The position numbers and the translations under genes were made by a program. From assembly GCA_035440445.1 (NCBI GenBank), contig DAORMJ010000007.1, positions 1 to 64,000 of the forward strand: a stretch of DNA of 64,000 bases. The letters are read 5' to 3'. Of the stretch, positions 46,164 to 55,252 are shown one piece after another; the stretch's first letter is position 1; every line of letters begins with the position of its first letter. The stretch comes from Ga0077548 sp035440445 (GTDB lineage: Bacteria; Pseudomonadota; Alphaproteobacteria; Rhizobiales; Xanthobacteraceae). Under the pieces are notes generated by a model. It did no database searches. It saw nothing but the letters and a program-made list of their open reading frames with translations, and was not told the DNA's origin.

Positions 46164-47801
46164 TTACTTCTGCTTTTCTTCTTCCCAGAAGGCGGTCTCG
46201 CCCTGCGCCTTCATTAGCTCCAGAATTTTCTCGCGCGGAATGACGCCGCAACGGTTGGCCCAGGCATCGTATTGCGCCTTCATCTCCTTCACACGATCCG
46301 GATGTTGCGCGGCGAGATCGTTCAGCTCGGTGCGGTCAAGCTCCATGTCGTATAGCTCCCACTCGCCCGGATATTTCCGTACCAACTTCCACTTGCCAAC
46401 GCGCACGGCAGCATTGCCTTCATGCTCCCAGAATAGCGGCGCATTGCGCGGCGCTTCCGAAGAGAACGTCGGCACCATGCTGACGCCTTCCAGCGGCAGA
46501 ATCTTATTGCCCTTGTATTCCTTCGGATACTCCGCGCCCGCAACATCGAGCACGGTCGCCATGATGTCGGGAAGCTGGAACGCGCTGTGGCGCAAGCCGC
46601 CCTTCTCCGTGATACCTTTCGGCCAATGCGCAATGAATGGCGTCGCGATACCCCCTTCATGAATCCAGTGCTTGTAAAGCCGGAACGGCGCGTTCGAGAG
46701 GTTCGCCCATGCCGTGCCGTAGCTCTGGTAGGTGTCCTCGGCCCCCGGCATGATCGACGGATCGTTGCCGAAGCGAACCGGCTTGCCTTCGCGGGTCGTC
46801 GCCTTCGCGATCATCAGATTGATGAGTTCCTGCGCCGTCACATTCTCCGGAATGTCCTCCGCGCAAGCGCCGTTGTCCGACAGGAAGATGAGCAGCGTGT
46901 TGTCGAGTTCGCCGGTCTCTTCGAGCGCCTTCACGATGCGTCCGATGCCCTGATCCATGCGATCGATCTGCGCGGCATAGACCTCCATGCAGCGCAGCGT
47001 CCATTCGCGATGCTTCGCCTCGTCGAAAGGCGGCTGTGTGGGGTCGCGGTCGGTCAGCTTCCAGTTCGCGTGCAGGATACCGTCATCGACCAGACGCTGC
47101 AGGCGCTCCTCGCGCAGCTTGTCCCAGCCGGCGTCGAAGCGGCCTTTATACTTGGCGATATCCTCGTCATGCGCATGCAGCGGCCAATGCGGCGCGGTAT
47201 AGGCGACGTACTGGAAAAACGACTTGTCGCCGCTCTCTTTCTTGTGCTGGCGGATGAATTCGACCGCCTGATCGCTGATCGCGTCGGTGTAAAAGAACGA
47301 CGCGTCGTTCTCGTATTCGTGTTCGACGTTCTCGTTGCCGCGCGTGAGCGTTGTCGGGTGATAGAAGCTGCCCGCGCCGATGATGGTGCCGTAGAAATGG
47401 TCGAAGCCGCGTTGCAACGGCCATGCGTCGGTCGGCTGTGTAAGGTTCTGCGCTACGTGCCACTTGCCACTGAGATAAGTCTTGTAGTCGTGCTGTTTCA
47501 GCGCTTCTGCGATCGTGACGCAGTTGCGGTTGAGATCGCCCGCATAGCCTTCAGGACCGTTGCTGTAAGTCAGAATGCCGATGCCGGTCTGGTGCGGATG
47601 AAGTCCGGTCAGAAGCGAGGCGCGCGACGGGCTGCAGCGCGCGGTGTTGTAGAACTGCGAATAGCGCAGACCGCCGGCCGCGAGCTTATCCAGGTTCGGT
47701 GTCTCGATCTCGCCGCCGTAACAGCCGATATCCGAATAGCCCATGTCGTCGTTCAGAATAATAAGAATATTGGGCCGATCCGACCTGTTGCCGCTTGCCA
47801 T
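46164..47801 (-). CDS. Type I sulfatase (arylsulfatase-like, formylglycine type)
   Basis: Hydrolyses a sulfate ester. The 545-residue protein lacks a signal peptide, so it acts in the cytoplasm. Motifs are NILIILNDDMGYSD (metal Asp), the formylglycine site ARCSPSRASLLTG (Cys56), SGKWHVAQ, and the second Asp/Asn in LSDNGACAED. The family resembles AtsA-type sulfatases. It lies between the GntR gene (29 bases) and the FGE gene. Substrate is probably imported by the ABC system upstream. Specificity unknown. Confidence 0.92.
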   Translation of the reverse strand: MASGNRSDRPNILIILNDDMGYSDIGCYGGEIETPNLDKLAAGGLRYSQFYNTARCSPSRASLLTGLHPHQTGIGILTYSNGPEGYAGDLNRNCVTIAEALKQHDYKTYLSGKWHVAQNLTQPTDAWPLQRGFDHFYGTIIGAGSFYHPTTLTRGNENVEHEYENDASFFYTDAISDQAVEFIRQHKKESGDKSFFQYVAYTAPHWPLHAHDEDIAKYKGRFDAGWDKLREERLQRLVDDGILHANWKLTDRDPTQPPFDEAKHREWTLRCMEVYAAQIDRMDQGIGRIVKALEETGELDNTLLIFLSDNGACAEDIPENVTAQELINLMIAKATTREGKPVRFGNDPSIMPGAEDTYQSYGTAWANLSNAPFRLYKHWIHEGGIATPFIAHWPKGITEKGGLRHSAFQLPDIMATVLDVAGAEYPKEYKGNKILPLEGVSMVPTFSSEAPRNAPLFWEHEGNAAVRVGKWKLVRKYPGEWELYDMELDRTELNDLAAQHPDRVKEMKAQYDAWANRCGVIPREKILELMKAQGETAFWEEEKQK

Positions 47802-47830
47802 GGTGTTTCTTCCTTAAATCACGAAACCGA

Positions 47831-48601
47831 TCAGCCGTGCCGCCGCATAAGGCTGATGCTCAAACGAAAATATTCGGGGAGATAGACGGCGCGCAGAAGC
47901 TCGAGCGCGCGCCCGTCTTTGCCGAGCGTAAGGCGCTCGATCGAAAGCAGCGGATCGCCGGTCTTCACGCCGAGCAGCTTTGCACTGGTCGCGTCGGTCA
48001 ACGATGCGCCGATAGTCTGCTTCGCTTCCGCGATCTCATGGCCAAGCTCTTCCTCGAGCACGCTATACATGATGATCGAAATCAGATCGCGCTTTTCCAG
48101 CTCGAGCCCGATGTCCGGCGGATAGAATGCATGCTCGATTGCGATCGGCGTTTTATCGGCAAAGCGGATGCGCTTGAGCTGCCACACCGCGCGCTCCTGC
48201 AGGCGTTCTTTCACGCCGGCGTCGTGGCGGTTGGTCATACCCTGCTGGAGCACTTTCGCACCCGCCTCGTAACCCGCATCGCGGATCGTTTCCGAAAAGC
48301 CCATGAGGCGGCCGACCCAGTTTTCGGGCTGGTTGGACCGCAAGAACGTGCCGCGCCCGCGCGAGCGCGCGAACATGCCTTCGAGCACCAGCGGCGCAAT
48401 CGCGTTGCGAATGGTGATGCGGCTCACACCGAAATGACGCCCGAGTTCGGCCTCCGTCATCAGACGCCCGTCCGCGTCGATGAGTTCGCCCTTGCGGACT
48501 TGCCGCCGGATCGCCTCGCGGATCTGGATATGCAGCGGCATCGCGCTATCCGCTGTGGGCGACGCTGCCCGGTCGTTCTTCTTCTGAATTTGCGCGCGCA
48601 T
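47831..48601 (-). CDS. GntR-family regulator with UTRA domain (regulator of the sulfatase/ABC operon)
   Basis: A 256-residue HutC-type regulator. The N-terminal wHTH (about residues 20-95) has MTEAELGRHFGVSRITIRNAI, and the UTRA ligand domain follows (about 105-250). It lies between the ATPase gene (directly abutting) and the sulfatase gene, so it likely senses the transported compound. The palindrome at 52878-52887 in front of the binding-protein gene is a candidate operator. Confidence 0.9.
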   Translation of the reverse strand: MRAQIQKKNDRAASPTADSAMPLHIQIREAIRRQVRKGELIDADGRLMTEAELGRHFGVSRITIRNAIAPLVLEGMFARSRGRGTFLRSNQPENWVGRLMGFSETIRDAGYEAGAKVLQQGMTNRHDAGVKERLQERAVWQLKRIRFADKTPIAIEHAFYPPDIGLELEKRDLISIIMYSVLEEELGHEIAEAKQTIGASLTDATSAKLLGVKTGDPLLSIERLTLGKDGRALELLRAVYLPEYFRLSISLMRRHG

Positions 48602-49657
48602 CTAGGAAATCCGCTTTCTCGACTCAGGGTCGAACAAGTGAATGTCTTGCGGGCGCACCGAAATCGCAACGGTATCGCCTTCTCGCGGAATGTCTTCGTC
48701 TCCCACGCGCACGCGGATGAGTGCGCCACCCATGTCCAGATCAAGCACCGCGGTATCGCCGAGGTGTTCGATCAGATCGACGCGGGCCTTCGGCCCTTCC
48801 GCCGCAATGCGGATTGCACCCGGGCGGATGCCTGCGACGACATCGCGGTGCCCTGCGGTCTGCATCGTGGTCGCGAACTTATGGCCGCCGAGAATGACAT
48901 CGCCATTCTCGTAGCGCGCATGCAGCAGGTTCATCGGCGGGTTGCCGATAAAGCCCGCGATGTCGATCGAGTTGGGCTTGGCGAAGACTTCCTGAGGCGT
49001 CCCGATCTGCTGGATTTCGCCGGCCATGAAAACGGCCATGCGATCGGCGAGCGTCATCGCCTCTTCCTGATCGTGGGTCACATAGACTGCCGTTACGTCG
49101 AGCGAGCGCTGGAGCTTTTTCAACTCCACGCGCGTTTCCAGCCGGAGCTTGGCGTCGAGATTGGACAGCGGCTCGTCGAGCAAAAAGAGGCGCGCTTTGC
49201 GCACGATCGCGCGTGCCAGCGCACAGCGTTGCTGCTGGCCGCCGGAAAGCTGCCCGGGCTTGCGGTCCAAGAGATGCTCGATCTTGACCTTGCGCGCAGC
49301 ATCCTGAACCGCGGGTGCGATTTCCGATTTCGGCAGTTTCGCCATTTCCAGCGGAAAGGAAATGTTCTCGGCCACCGTCATGTGCGGATAGAGCGCGTAG
49401 CTCTGAAACACCATGGCCACGTCGCGGTCGGCGGCGTCCACGCCCGTCACATCCTTGCCGTCGATCAGCACCGTGCCAGAAGTCGGCGCGTCGAGTCCTG
49501 CGAGAATGCGCAGCGTCGTGCTTTTGCCCGAACCGGACGGCCCAAGCAGCGCGAAGAACTCTCCCGGCGCGATCTCGAAGTTGACGTCCCGCAGCGCGAC
49601 GAAGTCGCCGTGCTTCTTCCAGATGTTTTCGAATACGACCTGACCACGCGCACTCAT
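48602..49657 (-). CDS. ABC importer ATPase, UgpC/MalK-like
   Basis: A 351-residue ATPase of carbohydrate-type importers, with Walker A LLGPSGSGKSTT, the Q-loop FQSYALYPHM, signature LSGGQQQR, Walker B LFLLDEPLSNLD and the TOBE domain (VVAGIRPGAIR). The start overlaps the permease stop by four bases. Partners are the two permeases and the binding protein upstream. Confidence 0.94.
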   Translation of the reverse strand: MSARGQVVFENIWKKHGDFVALRDVNFEIAPGEFFALLGPSGSGKSTTLRILAGLDAPTSGTVLIDGKDVTGVDAADRDVAMVFQSYALYPHMTVAENISFPLEMAKLPKSEIAPAVQDAARKVKIEHLLDRKPGQLSGGQQQRCALARAIVRKARLFLLDEPLSNLDAKLRLETRVELKKLQRSLDVTAVYVTHDQEEAMTLADRMAVFMAGEIQQIGTPQEVFAKPNSIDIAGFIGNPPMNLLHARYENGDVILGGHKFATTMQTAGHRDVVAGIRPGAIRIAAEGPKARVDLIEHLGDTAVLDLDMGGALIRVRVGDEDIPREGDTVAISVRPQDIHLFDPESRKRIS

Positions 49658-50487
49658 CGGCGCCCTCCACCTTTGACGGCGCCAACCGTCAGCCCCTTAA
49701 CGATATGCTTTTGCGCGACAACACCAAGCACGACCACCGGCAGCATCGCCAGCACCGACACGGCTGCGAGCTTCGCCCAGAGCGTCTGCTCGACGGAAAC
49801 GAAATTGAACATCGCGATCGTGACCGGGCGCACGGTATTGCCGCTCAGCACGACCGCGAACAGAAATTCGTTCCATGCATTCAGGAACACGAACACGACG
49901 GTGACCGCGATGCCGCCGCGCACCTGTGGAATGATGATGCGCCAGAGCGTGCGCAGCCGGCTCGCGCCGTCGAGATAGGCCGCCTCCTCCATCTCATAGG
50001 GAATGTCCTCGAAATAGGACACCAACAGCCAGATCGCGAAGGGCAGCGAGAACGACAGATAGATCAGGATGATGCCCTGATAGCTGTCGATCCAGCCGAT
50101 GTTCCGAAGCACGATGTAATAAGGGATGATGATGCCGACCGGCGGCAGCATCTGGGTTGCGAGCACATAGAAGCCTGTGAACTTCTTGCCGCGGAAACGC
50201 AGCCGCGCCAGCGCATAAGCCGCTGGGATTGCCATCAGCATGGTCACTACGGTCGTGCCGACCGAGATAATCATGCTCGAAATCAGGTTCGGGATGATAG
50301 ACTCCGGCCCGAACAGGACATCGCGATAAGCATTCAGGGTCGGCTCGAAAAACAGCTTCGGCGGATAAGCCAGCGCGTCTTTGTCCGTCTTGAACGAATT
50401 CAGCACGCTCCAGACGATGGGAAAGGCCCAGGCGAGCAGAAAAACCAGCGTGACTCCGAACAAGATTACGTTGCGGAGACTCCTCAC
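49654..50487 (-). CDS. ABC importer permease, MalG/UgpE-like
   Basis: A 277-residue membrane subunit with about six helices. The EAA loop EEAAYLDGASRLRTLWRIIIP mediates ATPase contact. Its start overlaps the MalF-like permease stop by four bases (50484-50487). Confidence 0.92.
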   Translation of the reverse strand: MRSLRNVILFGVTLVFLLAWAFPIVWSVLNSFKTDKDALAYPPKLFFEPTLNAYRDVLFGPESIIPNLISSMIISVGTTVVTMLMAIPAAYALARLRFRGKKFTGFYVLATQMLPPVGIIIPYYIVLRNIGWIDSYQGIILIYLSFSLPFAIWLLVSYFEDIPYEMEEAAYLDGASRLRTLWRIIIPQVRGGIAVTVVFVFLNAWNEFLFAVVLSGNTVRPVTIAMFNFVSVEQTLWAKLAAVSVLAMLPVVVLGVVAQKHIVKGLTVGAVKGGGRR

Positions 50488-51419
50488 TTCGACCTCCGCA
50501 TCGCAAACAGGATGGCCGAGATGATGATCGTGAAGATCAGAAGCGCCACCGCGAGCGCGGAGCCATAGCCGATCGAAAGCTCGGTGAAGGACTTTCGGTA
50601 GGCATAGAGATTGAGAATTTCAGTCGCAGTACCCGGGCCGCCACCCGTCACCGTGAAGATCGCAGCAAAGGCCGTCAGCGCCACCATGGTCCGCATGATG
50701 ATGACCATGACGATCGCAGGCCGCAGCAAAGGCAACGTGATGCGGCGGAAACGCTGCCATGCCGAGGCACGGTCGATGCGCGCCGCTTCGTAAATATCGT
50801 CCGGCAAGGCCGCGAGCGAGGCGAGCAGCACCATGAAGGCGAACGGCGTCCACTGCCAGGTGTGGATCACGATGACGGAAATCATCGCAAGCGTCGGATC
50901 ACCGAGCCAGTTCTTGCTCCCTAACCCCGCGCTGATCGCAAGATAATCGACGATGCCGAATTCCGGCGCGAGCATGAAAGTACGCCAGATCATGCCGACG
51001 ACCGCAGGCGACAGCACGACCGGCAAAATCGCAATCAGACGAAACCAGCCCTGCCCGCGCTTCATGTCCATGACGAAGAGCGCGAGCGCGAGCCCGATCA
51101 CGACCTGCAGGATGACGGTCGAGACGGTGTAAACCAGACTGATGACAAGCGACTGCCAGAAGCGGCTGTCCTGCAACAGCACCGAGTAGTTCTCGAACCC
51201 GACGAAGCCGTTCGCGAACGGCATGGCGAGATCGATCCGGTAGGCACTCGTATAAACGAGGAAGAGTAGCGGAAACGTCGTCGTGACCATGAGCGCGAGA
51301 AACGCCGGCGCCAGCAGAAGCGTCGCGAAGCGGCGCTCCCGCTGTGCCAGCACCCGGCCGAAGTCGCGCGAGGCGACCCCTGCCGTTGTCGCGGCCACCG
51401 TATTTCCGGCTGACGGCAT
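50484..51419 (-). CDS. ABC importer permease, MalF/UgpA-like
   Basis: A 311-residue membrane subunit. After a hydrophilic N-terminus come six helices and the EAA loop IYEAARIDRASAWQRFRRIT. It begins 6 bases after the binding protein gene. A typical sugar-type heterodimeric permease. Confidence 0.92.
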   Translation of the reverse strand: MPSAGNTVAATTAGVASRDFGRVLAQRERRFATLLLAPAFLALMVTTTFPLLFLVYTSAYRIDLAMPFANGFVGFENYSVLLQDSRFWQSLVISLVYTVSTVILQVVIGLALALFVMDMKRGQGWFRLIAILPVVLSPAVVGMIWRTFMLAPEFGIVDYLAISAGLGSKNWLGDPTLAMISVIVIHTWQWTPFAFMVLLASLAALPDDIYEAARIDRASAWQRFRRITLPLLRPAIVMVIIMRTMVALTAFAAIFTVTGGGPGTATEILNLYAYRKSFTELSIGYGSALAVALLIFTIIISAILFAMRRSK

Positions 51420-51425
51420 GCCTGC

Positions 51426-52820
51426 TTAGCCGCGCATCATGGGTTCGATGCGCTTCTGCGCTTCATCCAGCGCTGCCTTGATCGAGGTCTGCCCCGACAA
51501 AGCAGACTGGATCGCGGTCGCCATGGTATCGCCGATCGCGGGCCACTGCGGAACGCGCGGACGCCAATCGACGTCGGTGTCGTTCTGCAATGCTTCCATC
51601 GCGACGTTGACGAAGTTGTCGCCGAAGCCGTTCAGAAGCTTCACGTACTCAGCGTCCTTCCACACCGACGCGCGGTTCGCGCCGGAGCGCTTGGTCGGTC
51701 CGGCAAACTTGTGCGCGGTGCGCGCCTGTGTTTCGGCACTCGCCGCCCACTGGATGAAGAGCCAGGTCGCCTTCTTCTTCTTTTCCGACTGCGCAGCGTT
51801 GATGGGGAAGCCCCAGTTCCAGATCGAGCTCACGCGCTTGCCGGTCGGTCCCTTCGGCCAGCGGGCGTAAGCGACCTTGCCGATCACCTTTGACTTGTCC
51901 GGATTGTTGACCACCGATGCAGACGAATGCGCATCGAGATAGCTGCCGAGCGTGCCCTGCGAGAAGGCGTCGGCAATGTCCGGCCAGTTCCAGTTCGAGG
52001 CCGCGTTCGGCGCGTATTTGCGCATCAGCTCGACGTAATAAGCGAGCGCCGCTTCGGCCTCTGCCCCGTTGACGACGAGCTTGCCGCCCTTGAACCACTC
52101 GCCGCCGAATTCGCGGAACAGCGAGGGATAGATGTACATGTTCTGGCCGGCACCCGCTACGCCGCGCAGTGCTGCACCCCAAACGCGATCGTTCGGCGCA
52201 TGCACGGCAGCCGCGTTCTTCATGTAGTCTTCCAGCGTGTCGGCCGCTTTCAGGCCCTTCGCCTCATAGAGATCCTTGCGATAGACCTGAATGGTGACTT
52301 CGCCGTCATAGGGCATGCCATAGAGCTTGCCATCGACGCTGTTCGCGCCCCGCCAGGCCGCGAAGATATCGTCGGCATTGAACCAGTTCTTGTCGGTCAG
52401 CGAGCCGTCGTTGAGATACGTGTCGAGCGGGTCGACCCATTTGTTCGCCGCATAGAGCGAGTAATACATCGGGTCGGCTGCGTGCGTCGCATAGGTCCCG
52501 GTCTTCGAGGTCAGGTCGATCACGCTCTTCTGGCGAATCTGCGCCGGCGGAATTTTCTCGAAGCGAAGGTTGATGCCGGTGAGCGCCTTGAATTGCGGTT
52601 CGAGCGAAATGAGGTTGTCGAAATAGCTCGCGGGAATGACCGCCACGGTGATGGATTCGCCTTCGGCCTGCCGCCAGTTAATCTTCGCGGACTGGTACGG
52701 CTTCAGATCGGCTTCCTGCGCCGACGCATTGCGGAGCACGGCTGGAAAGAAGCCAAGCACTGCCGCCGATGCCGTTGTCGTCTTCAGGAATGTCCTTCGC
52801 GTAGGCTTGTACGACTTCAT
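51426..52820 (-). CDS. Extracellular solute-binding protein of the sugar-type ABC importer
   Basis: A 464-residue family-1 binding protein with a Tat-like signal (TRRTFLKTTTASAAVLGFFP). Sugar-binding signatures include YATHAADPMYYSLYAANKWVD and MPYDGEVTIQVYRKDLYEAKGL. It is the first gene of the importer. Its promoter is probably in the 123-base gap 52821-52943, which carries the palindrome at 52878. Ligand is inferred to be a sulfated carbohydrate or polyol because of the downstream sulfatase. Confidence 0.9.
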   Translation of the reverse strand: MKSYKPTRRTFLKTTTASAAVLGFFPAVLRNASAQEADLKPYQSAKINWRQAEGESITVAVIPASYFDNLISLEPQFKALTGINLRFEKIPPAQIRQKSVIDLTSKTGTYATHAADPMYYSLYAANKWVDPLDTYLNDGSLTDKNWFNADDIFAAWRGANSVDGKLYGMPYDGEVTIQVYRKDLYEAKGLKAADTLEDYMKNAAAVHAPNDRVWGAALRGVAGAGQNMYIYPSLFREFGGEWFKGGKLVVNGAEAEAALAYYVELMRKYAPNAASNWNWPDIADAFSQGTLGSYLDAHSSASVVNNPDKSKVIGKVAYARWPKGPTGKRVSSIWNWGFPINAAQSEKKKKATWLFIQWAASAETQARTAHKFAGPTKRSGANRASVWKDAEYVKLLNGFGDNFVNVAMEALQNDTDVDWRPRVPQWPAIGDTMATAIQSALSGQTSIKAALDEAQKRIEPMMRG

Positions 52821-52877
52821 TTCCCGTCCTCCCTGTTCCCGGCTTTGCCGCCGGTTAAGTTAGGACGTTTCGGCAAA

Positions 52878-52887
52878 TGTTATAACA
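52878..52887. promoter_or_regulatory. Candidate GntR operator palindrome upstream of the binding-protein gene
   Basis: The perfect 10-base palindrome TGTTATAACA lies 58 bases before the binding-protein start. Its centre is AT-rich, as in HutC-type operators. Confidence 0.45.
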
Positions 52888-52943
52888 AGTCAAGCCAGTC
52901 GCTTCGCACCTGCACAAAACAGTCCCGCACGAAGCAAGTTCAA

Positions 52944-53699
52944 TCAGAGCCAATACCGCCACGCGTAGATCAATGTCATCACGACGCCCAATGTGATGAT
53001 TGCAATGCGGACGACGCCAGCCGGCAGGATTGCGATTAGACGGCCGCCGAGAATTCCGCCTACGACCGCCCCTGCCAACATCACGAGCGTTTCCGGCCAA
53101 CGGATCAGTCCGTGCATGATAAAAATCGCGATGGTCGCAAGGCTCGTCGCGGTTGCCAGCACATTCTTGAGCACATTCGCGGCGCGAATATCTTCCCGGC
53201 CGGTGATGCTCAACACCGCAAGCAGCATCACGCCAAGGCCTGCGCCGAAATAGCCGCCGTAAATCGTCACAGGCAGCATAAGCCCTGAGCGCGCGGCAAC
53301 ATTTCTCCCGGAAGACGCACGCAAAAGGATCGTCTGGATGTGGCGGCCGAAGGCAAAAACAATCGTCGCCAATGCGATGAGTGCAGGCACAAGTAGCGTA
53401 AACACCTTCTCCGGCGTGACGAGAAGGCAGACAGCGCCAATCGCGCCACCCAGCGCCGCAACCGCGATGATAAGTGCAAGCGCGCCGTTGCGCGCAGGAA
53501 GCTGTCTCCAGTCCGCAACGGCGGCAAATACATGCCCCGGTGTAACCGCCAAGGCATTCGACGCGTTGGCAATAACAGGCGGCAAACCGGCCGCAATCAT
53601 GGCTGGGAAGGTTATCAATGTAGCGCCGCCCGCAATCGCATTGACGATGCCGCCAGCAATACCAGCGCTAAAGAGTAGCGCCGCAATCGCCAAGTCCAT
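52944..53699 (-). CDS. TSUP (TauE/SafE) family anion transporter
   Basis: A 251-residue membrane protein with about seven to eight helices. The GGxxNAIAGGATLITFP repeat in the first half (GGIVNAIAGGATLITFPAMI) and the second VYGGYFGAGLGVML-like half are diagnostic of TSUP. Members export sulfite, sulfonates or sulfoacetate. In this context it may export sulfate or sulfite released by the sulfatase. It lies 44 bases after glpD and 123 bases before the importer genes, same strand. Confidence 0.85.
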   Translation of the reverse strand: MDLAIAALLFSAGIAGGIVNAIAGGATLITFPAMIAAGLPPVIANASNALAVTPGHVFAAVADWRQLPARNGALALIIAVAALGGAIGAVCLLVTPEKVFTLLVPALIALATIVFAFGRHIQTILLRASSGRNVAARSGLMLPVTIYGGYFGAGLGVMLLAVLSITGREDIRAANVLKNVLATATSLATIAIFIMHGLIRWPETLVMLAGAVVGGILGGRLIAILPAGVVRIAIITLGVVMTLIYAWRYWL

Positions 53700-53743
53700 T
53701 CAACCACCCTCTTCCGTGTCTCGGAATGCTCGCCGCAGCGTAT

Positions 53744-55252
53744 CTACCGCGCGGCCGCAAGTCTCTCCGCTATATACGCATCGAGCGCTTTCGACACCGA
53801 AGGTTTCAGAAGGAGACCCAGCTTGCTACGCCGCCACAGAATGTCGTCCGCGCTCCGCGCCCACTCTTCATCGATCAGGTAGTTCACTTCCGCTTCGGTC
53901 AAGCCGGCGCCGAAGTCTCTGCCGAGATCGTCGATCGTCTTGGCGTCACCGAAAAACTTCTCCGCGCGCGTTCCGTAAGAGCGCACGAACCTGCGTAGCG
54001 TGTCGTCCGGCAGAAACGGCCACTTCTTGCGGAAAGTCGCGGCAAGCTCCGCGACTTTATCAAAATCGCCGCCGGGCAAAGGCGCGTCCGCGGTCCAAGG
54101 CTTGCCGCGTTCACCGATCTGCCTTTCGACGTGCTCCAGCACCGCCTCGGTCAGCCGCCGATAGGTCGTGATCTTGCCGCCGAAAATATTGATGAGCGGG
54201 GCGCCACTCACGTCCTCATCCTGCAGGACATAATCGCGCGTTGCTTCCTGCGCAGCAGTCGCATGATCGTCGAACAGCGGCCGCACGCCTGAATAGGTCC
54301 ACACCACGTCCTCGGCCTTGATCTGTCGTTTGAAATACTCGCTCGCCGCCGCACAAAGATAATCGGTTTCGTCTTTCGAGATTTCGATCGCGCCGAGATC
54401 GCCGTGATAATCGCGATCGGTCGTGCCGATCAGCGTGAAGCGATCCTCATAGGGGATCGCGAAGATGATGCGCTGATCCGCGTTCTGGAAAATATAGCAG
54501 CGGTCGTGCTCGAAGAGCTTCGGCACCACGATGTGGCTGCCCTGCACCTGCCGGACATTCTTCGGGTGCTCGTTGCCGGGAAGCACGCCGATTACATGAT
54601 CGACCCAAGGGCCCGCGGCGTTGACGAGGAGCCGCGCCCTCGCCTCGCTTTCCGCACCGGTGTCGCGGTCGCGCAGACGCACGAGCCAGAGACCATCGTC
54701 CACGCGCGCCGAGACGACCTGCTTTCTCGTTTCGATGATCGCGCCGCGATCGGCCGCATCGCGCGCATTCATGACGACGAAGCGCGCGTCATCGACCCAG
54801 CAATCGGAATATTCGAAACCTTTGGTGAAGCCCGCTTTCAGCGGCACGCCCGCCGGATCGCGCGTGAGGTCGAGCGTCTTTGTGGGCGGCAACTTTTTGC
54901 GGCCGCCAAGATAATCATAGAGAAACAGCCCGAGCCGCAGCATCCATGCGGGCCGCAACCCTTTTGCATATGGCAGGACGAAACGAAGCGGCCGCACGAG
55001 ATGCGGCGCGTTACGCCAGATCACTTCGCGCTCGGTCAGCGCCTCGCGCACCAGCCTGAACTCGTAGTGTTCGAGATAGCGCAAGCCGCCGTGAATGAGC
55101 TTGGTCGCCTTCGACGAGGTTCCGCTCGCAAGATCGTTCATCTCGGCAAGGCGCACGCTGAAGCCACGGCCGGCAGCATCGCGCGCGATGCCGCAACCGT
55201 TCACACCGCCCCCGATTACAAAGATATCGACGGGATTCGCCGTTTCGCTCAT
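53744..55252 (-). CDS. glpD: Glycerol-3-phosphate dehydrogenase GlpD
   Basis: FAD enzyme at the inner membrane, oxidising glycerol-3-phosphate to DHAP and passing electrons to quinone. The FAD site DIFVIGGGVNGCGIARDAAG is near the N-terminus. Further motifs are MNDLASGTSSKATKLIHGG, GTTDRDYHGDL and the C-terminal EVNYLIDEEWARSADDILWR. The ATG at 55252 overlaps the enolase-superfamily stop (ATGA). The length of 502 residues matches E. coli GlpD. A longer frame to 55546 is not supported. Confidence 0.94.
   Translation of the reverse strand: MSETANPVDIFVIGGGVNGCGIARDAAGRGFSVRLAEMNDLASGTSSKATKLIHGGLRYLEHYEFRLVREALTEREVIWRNAPHLVRPLRFVLPYAKGLRPAWMLRLGLFLYDYLGGRKKLPPTKTLDLTRDPAGVPLKAGFTKGFEYSDCWVDDARFVVMNARDAADRGAIIETRKQVVSARVDDGLWLVRLRDRDTGAESEARARLLVNAAGPWVDHVIGVLPGNEHPKNVRQVQGSHIVVPKLFEHDRCYIFQNADQRIIFAIPYEDRFTLIGTTDRDYHGDLGAIEISKDETDYLCAAASEYFKRQIKAEDVVWTYSGVRPLFDDHATAAQEATRDYVLQDEDVSGAPLINIFGGKITTYRRLTEAVLEHVERQIGERGKPWTADAPLPGGDFDKVAELAATFRKKWPFLPDDTLRRFVRSYGTRAEKFFGDAKTIDDLGRDFGAGLTEAEVNYLIDEEWARSADDILWRRSKLGLLLKPSVSKALDAYIAERLAAAR

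Noticed and set aside
47795..49978. Long rightward open frame (727 codons) opposite the GntR and ATPase genes
   Set aside because: It is antisense to a clear ABC ATPase and regulator, carries no recognisable motif, and is the usual shadow of high-GC codon bias.
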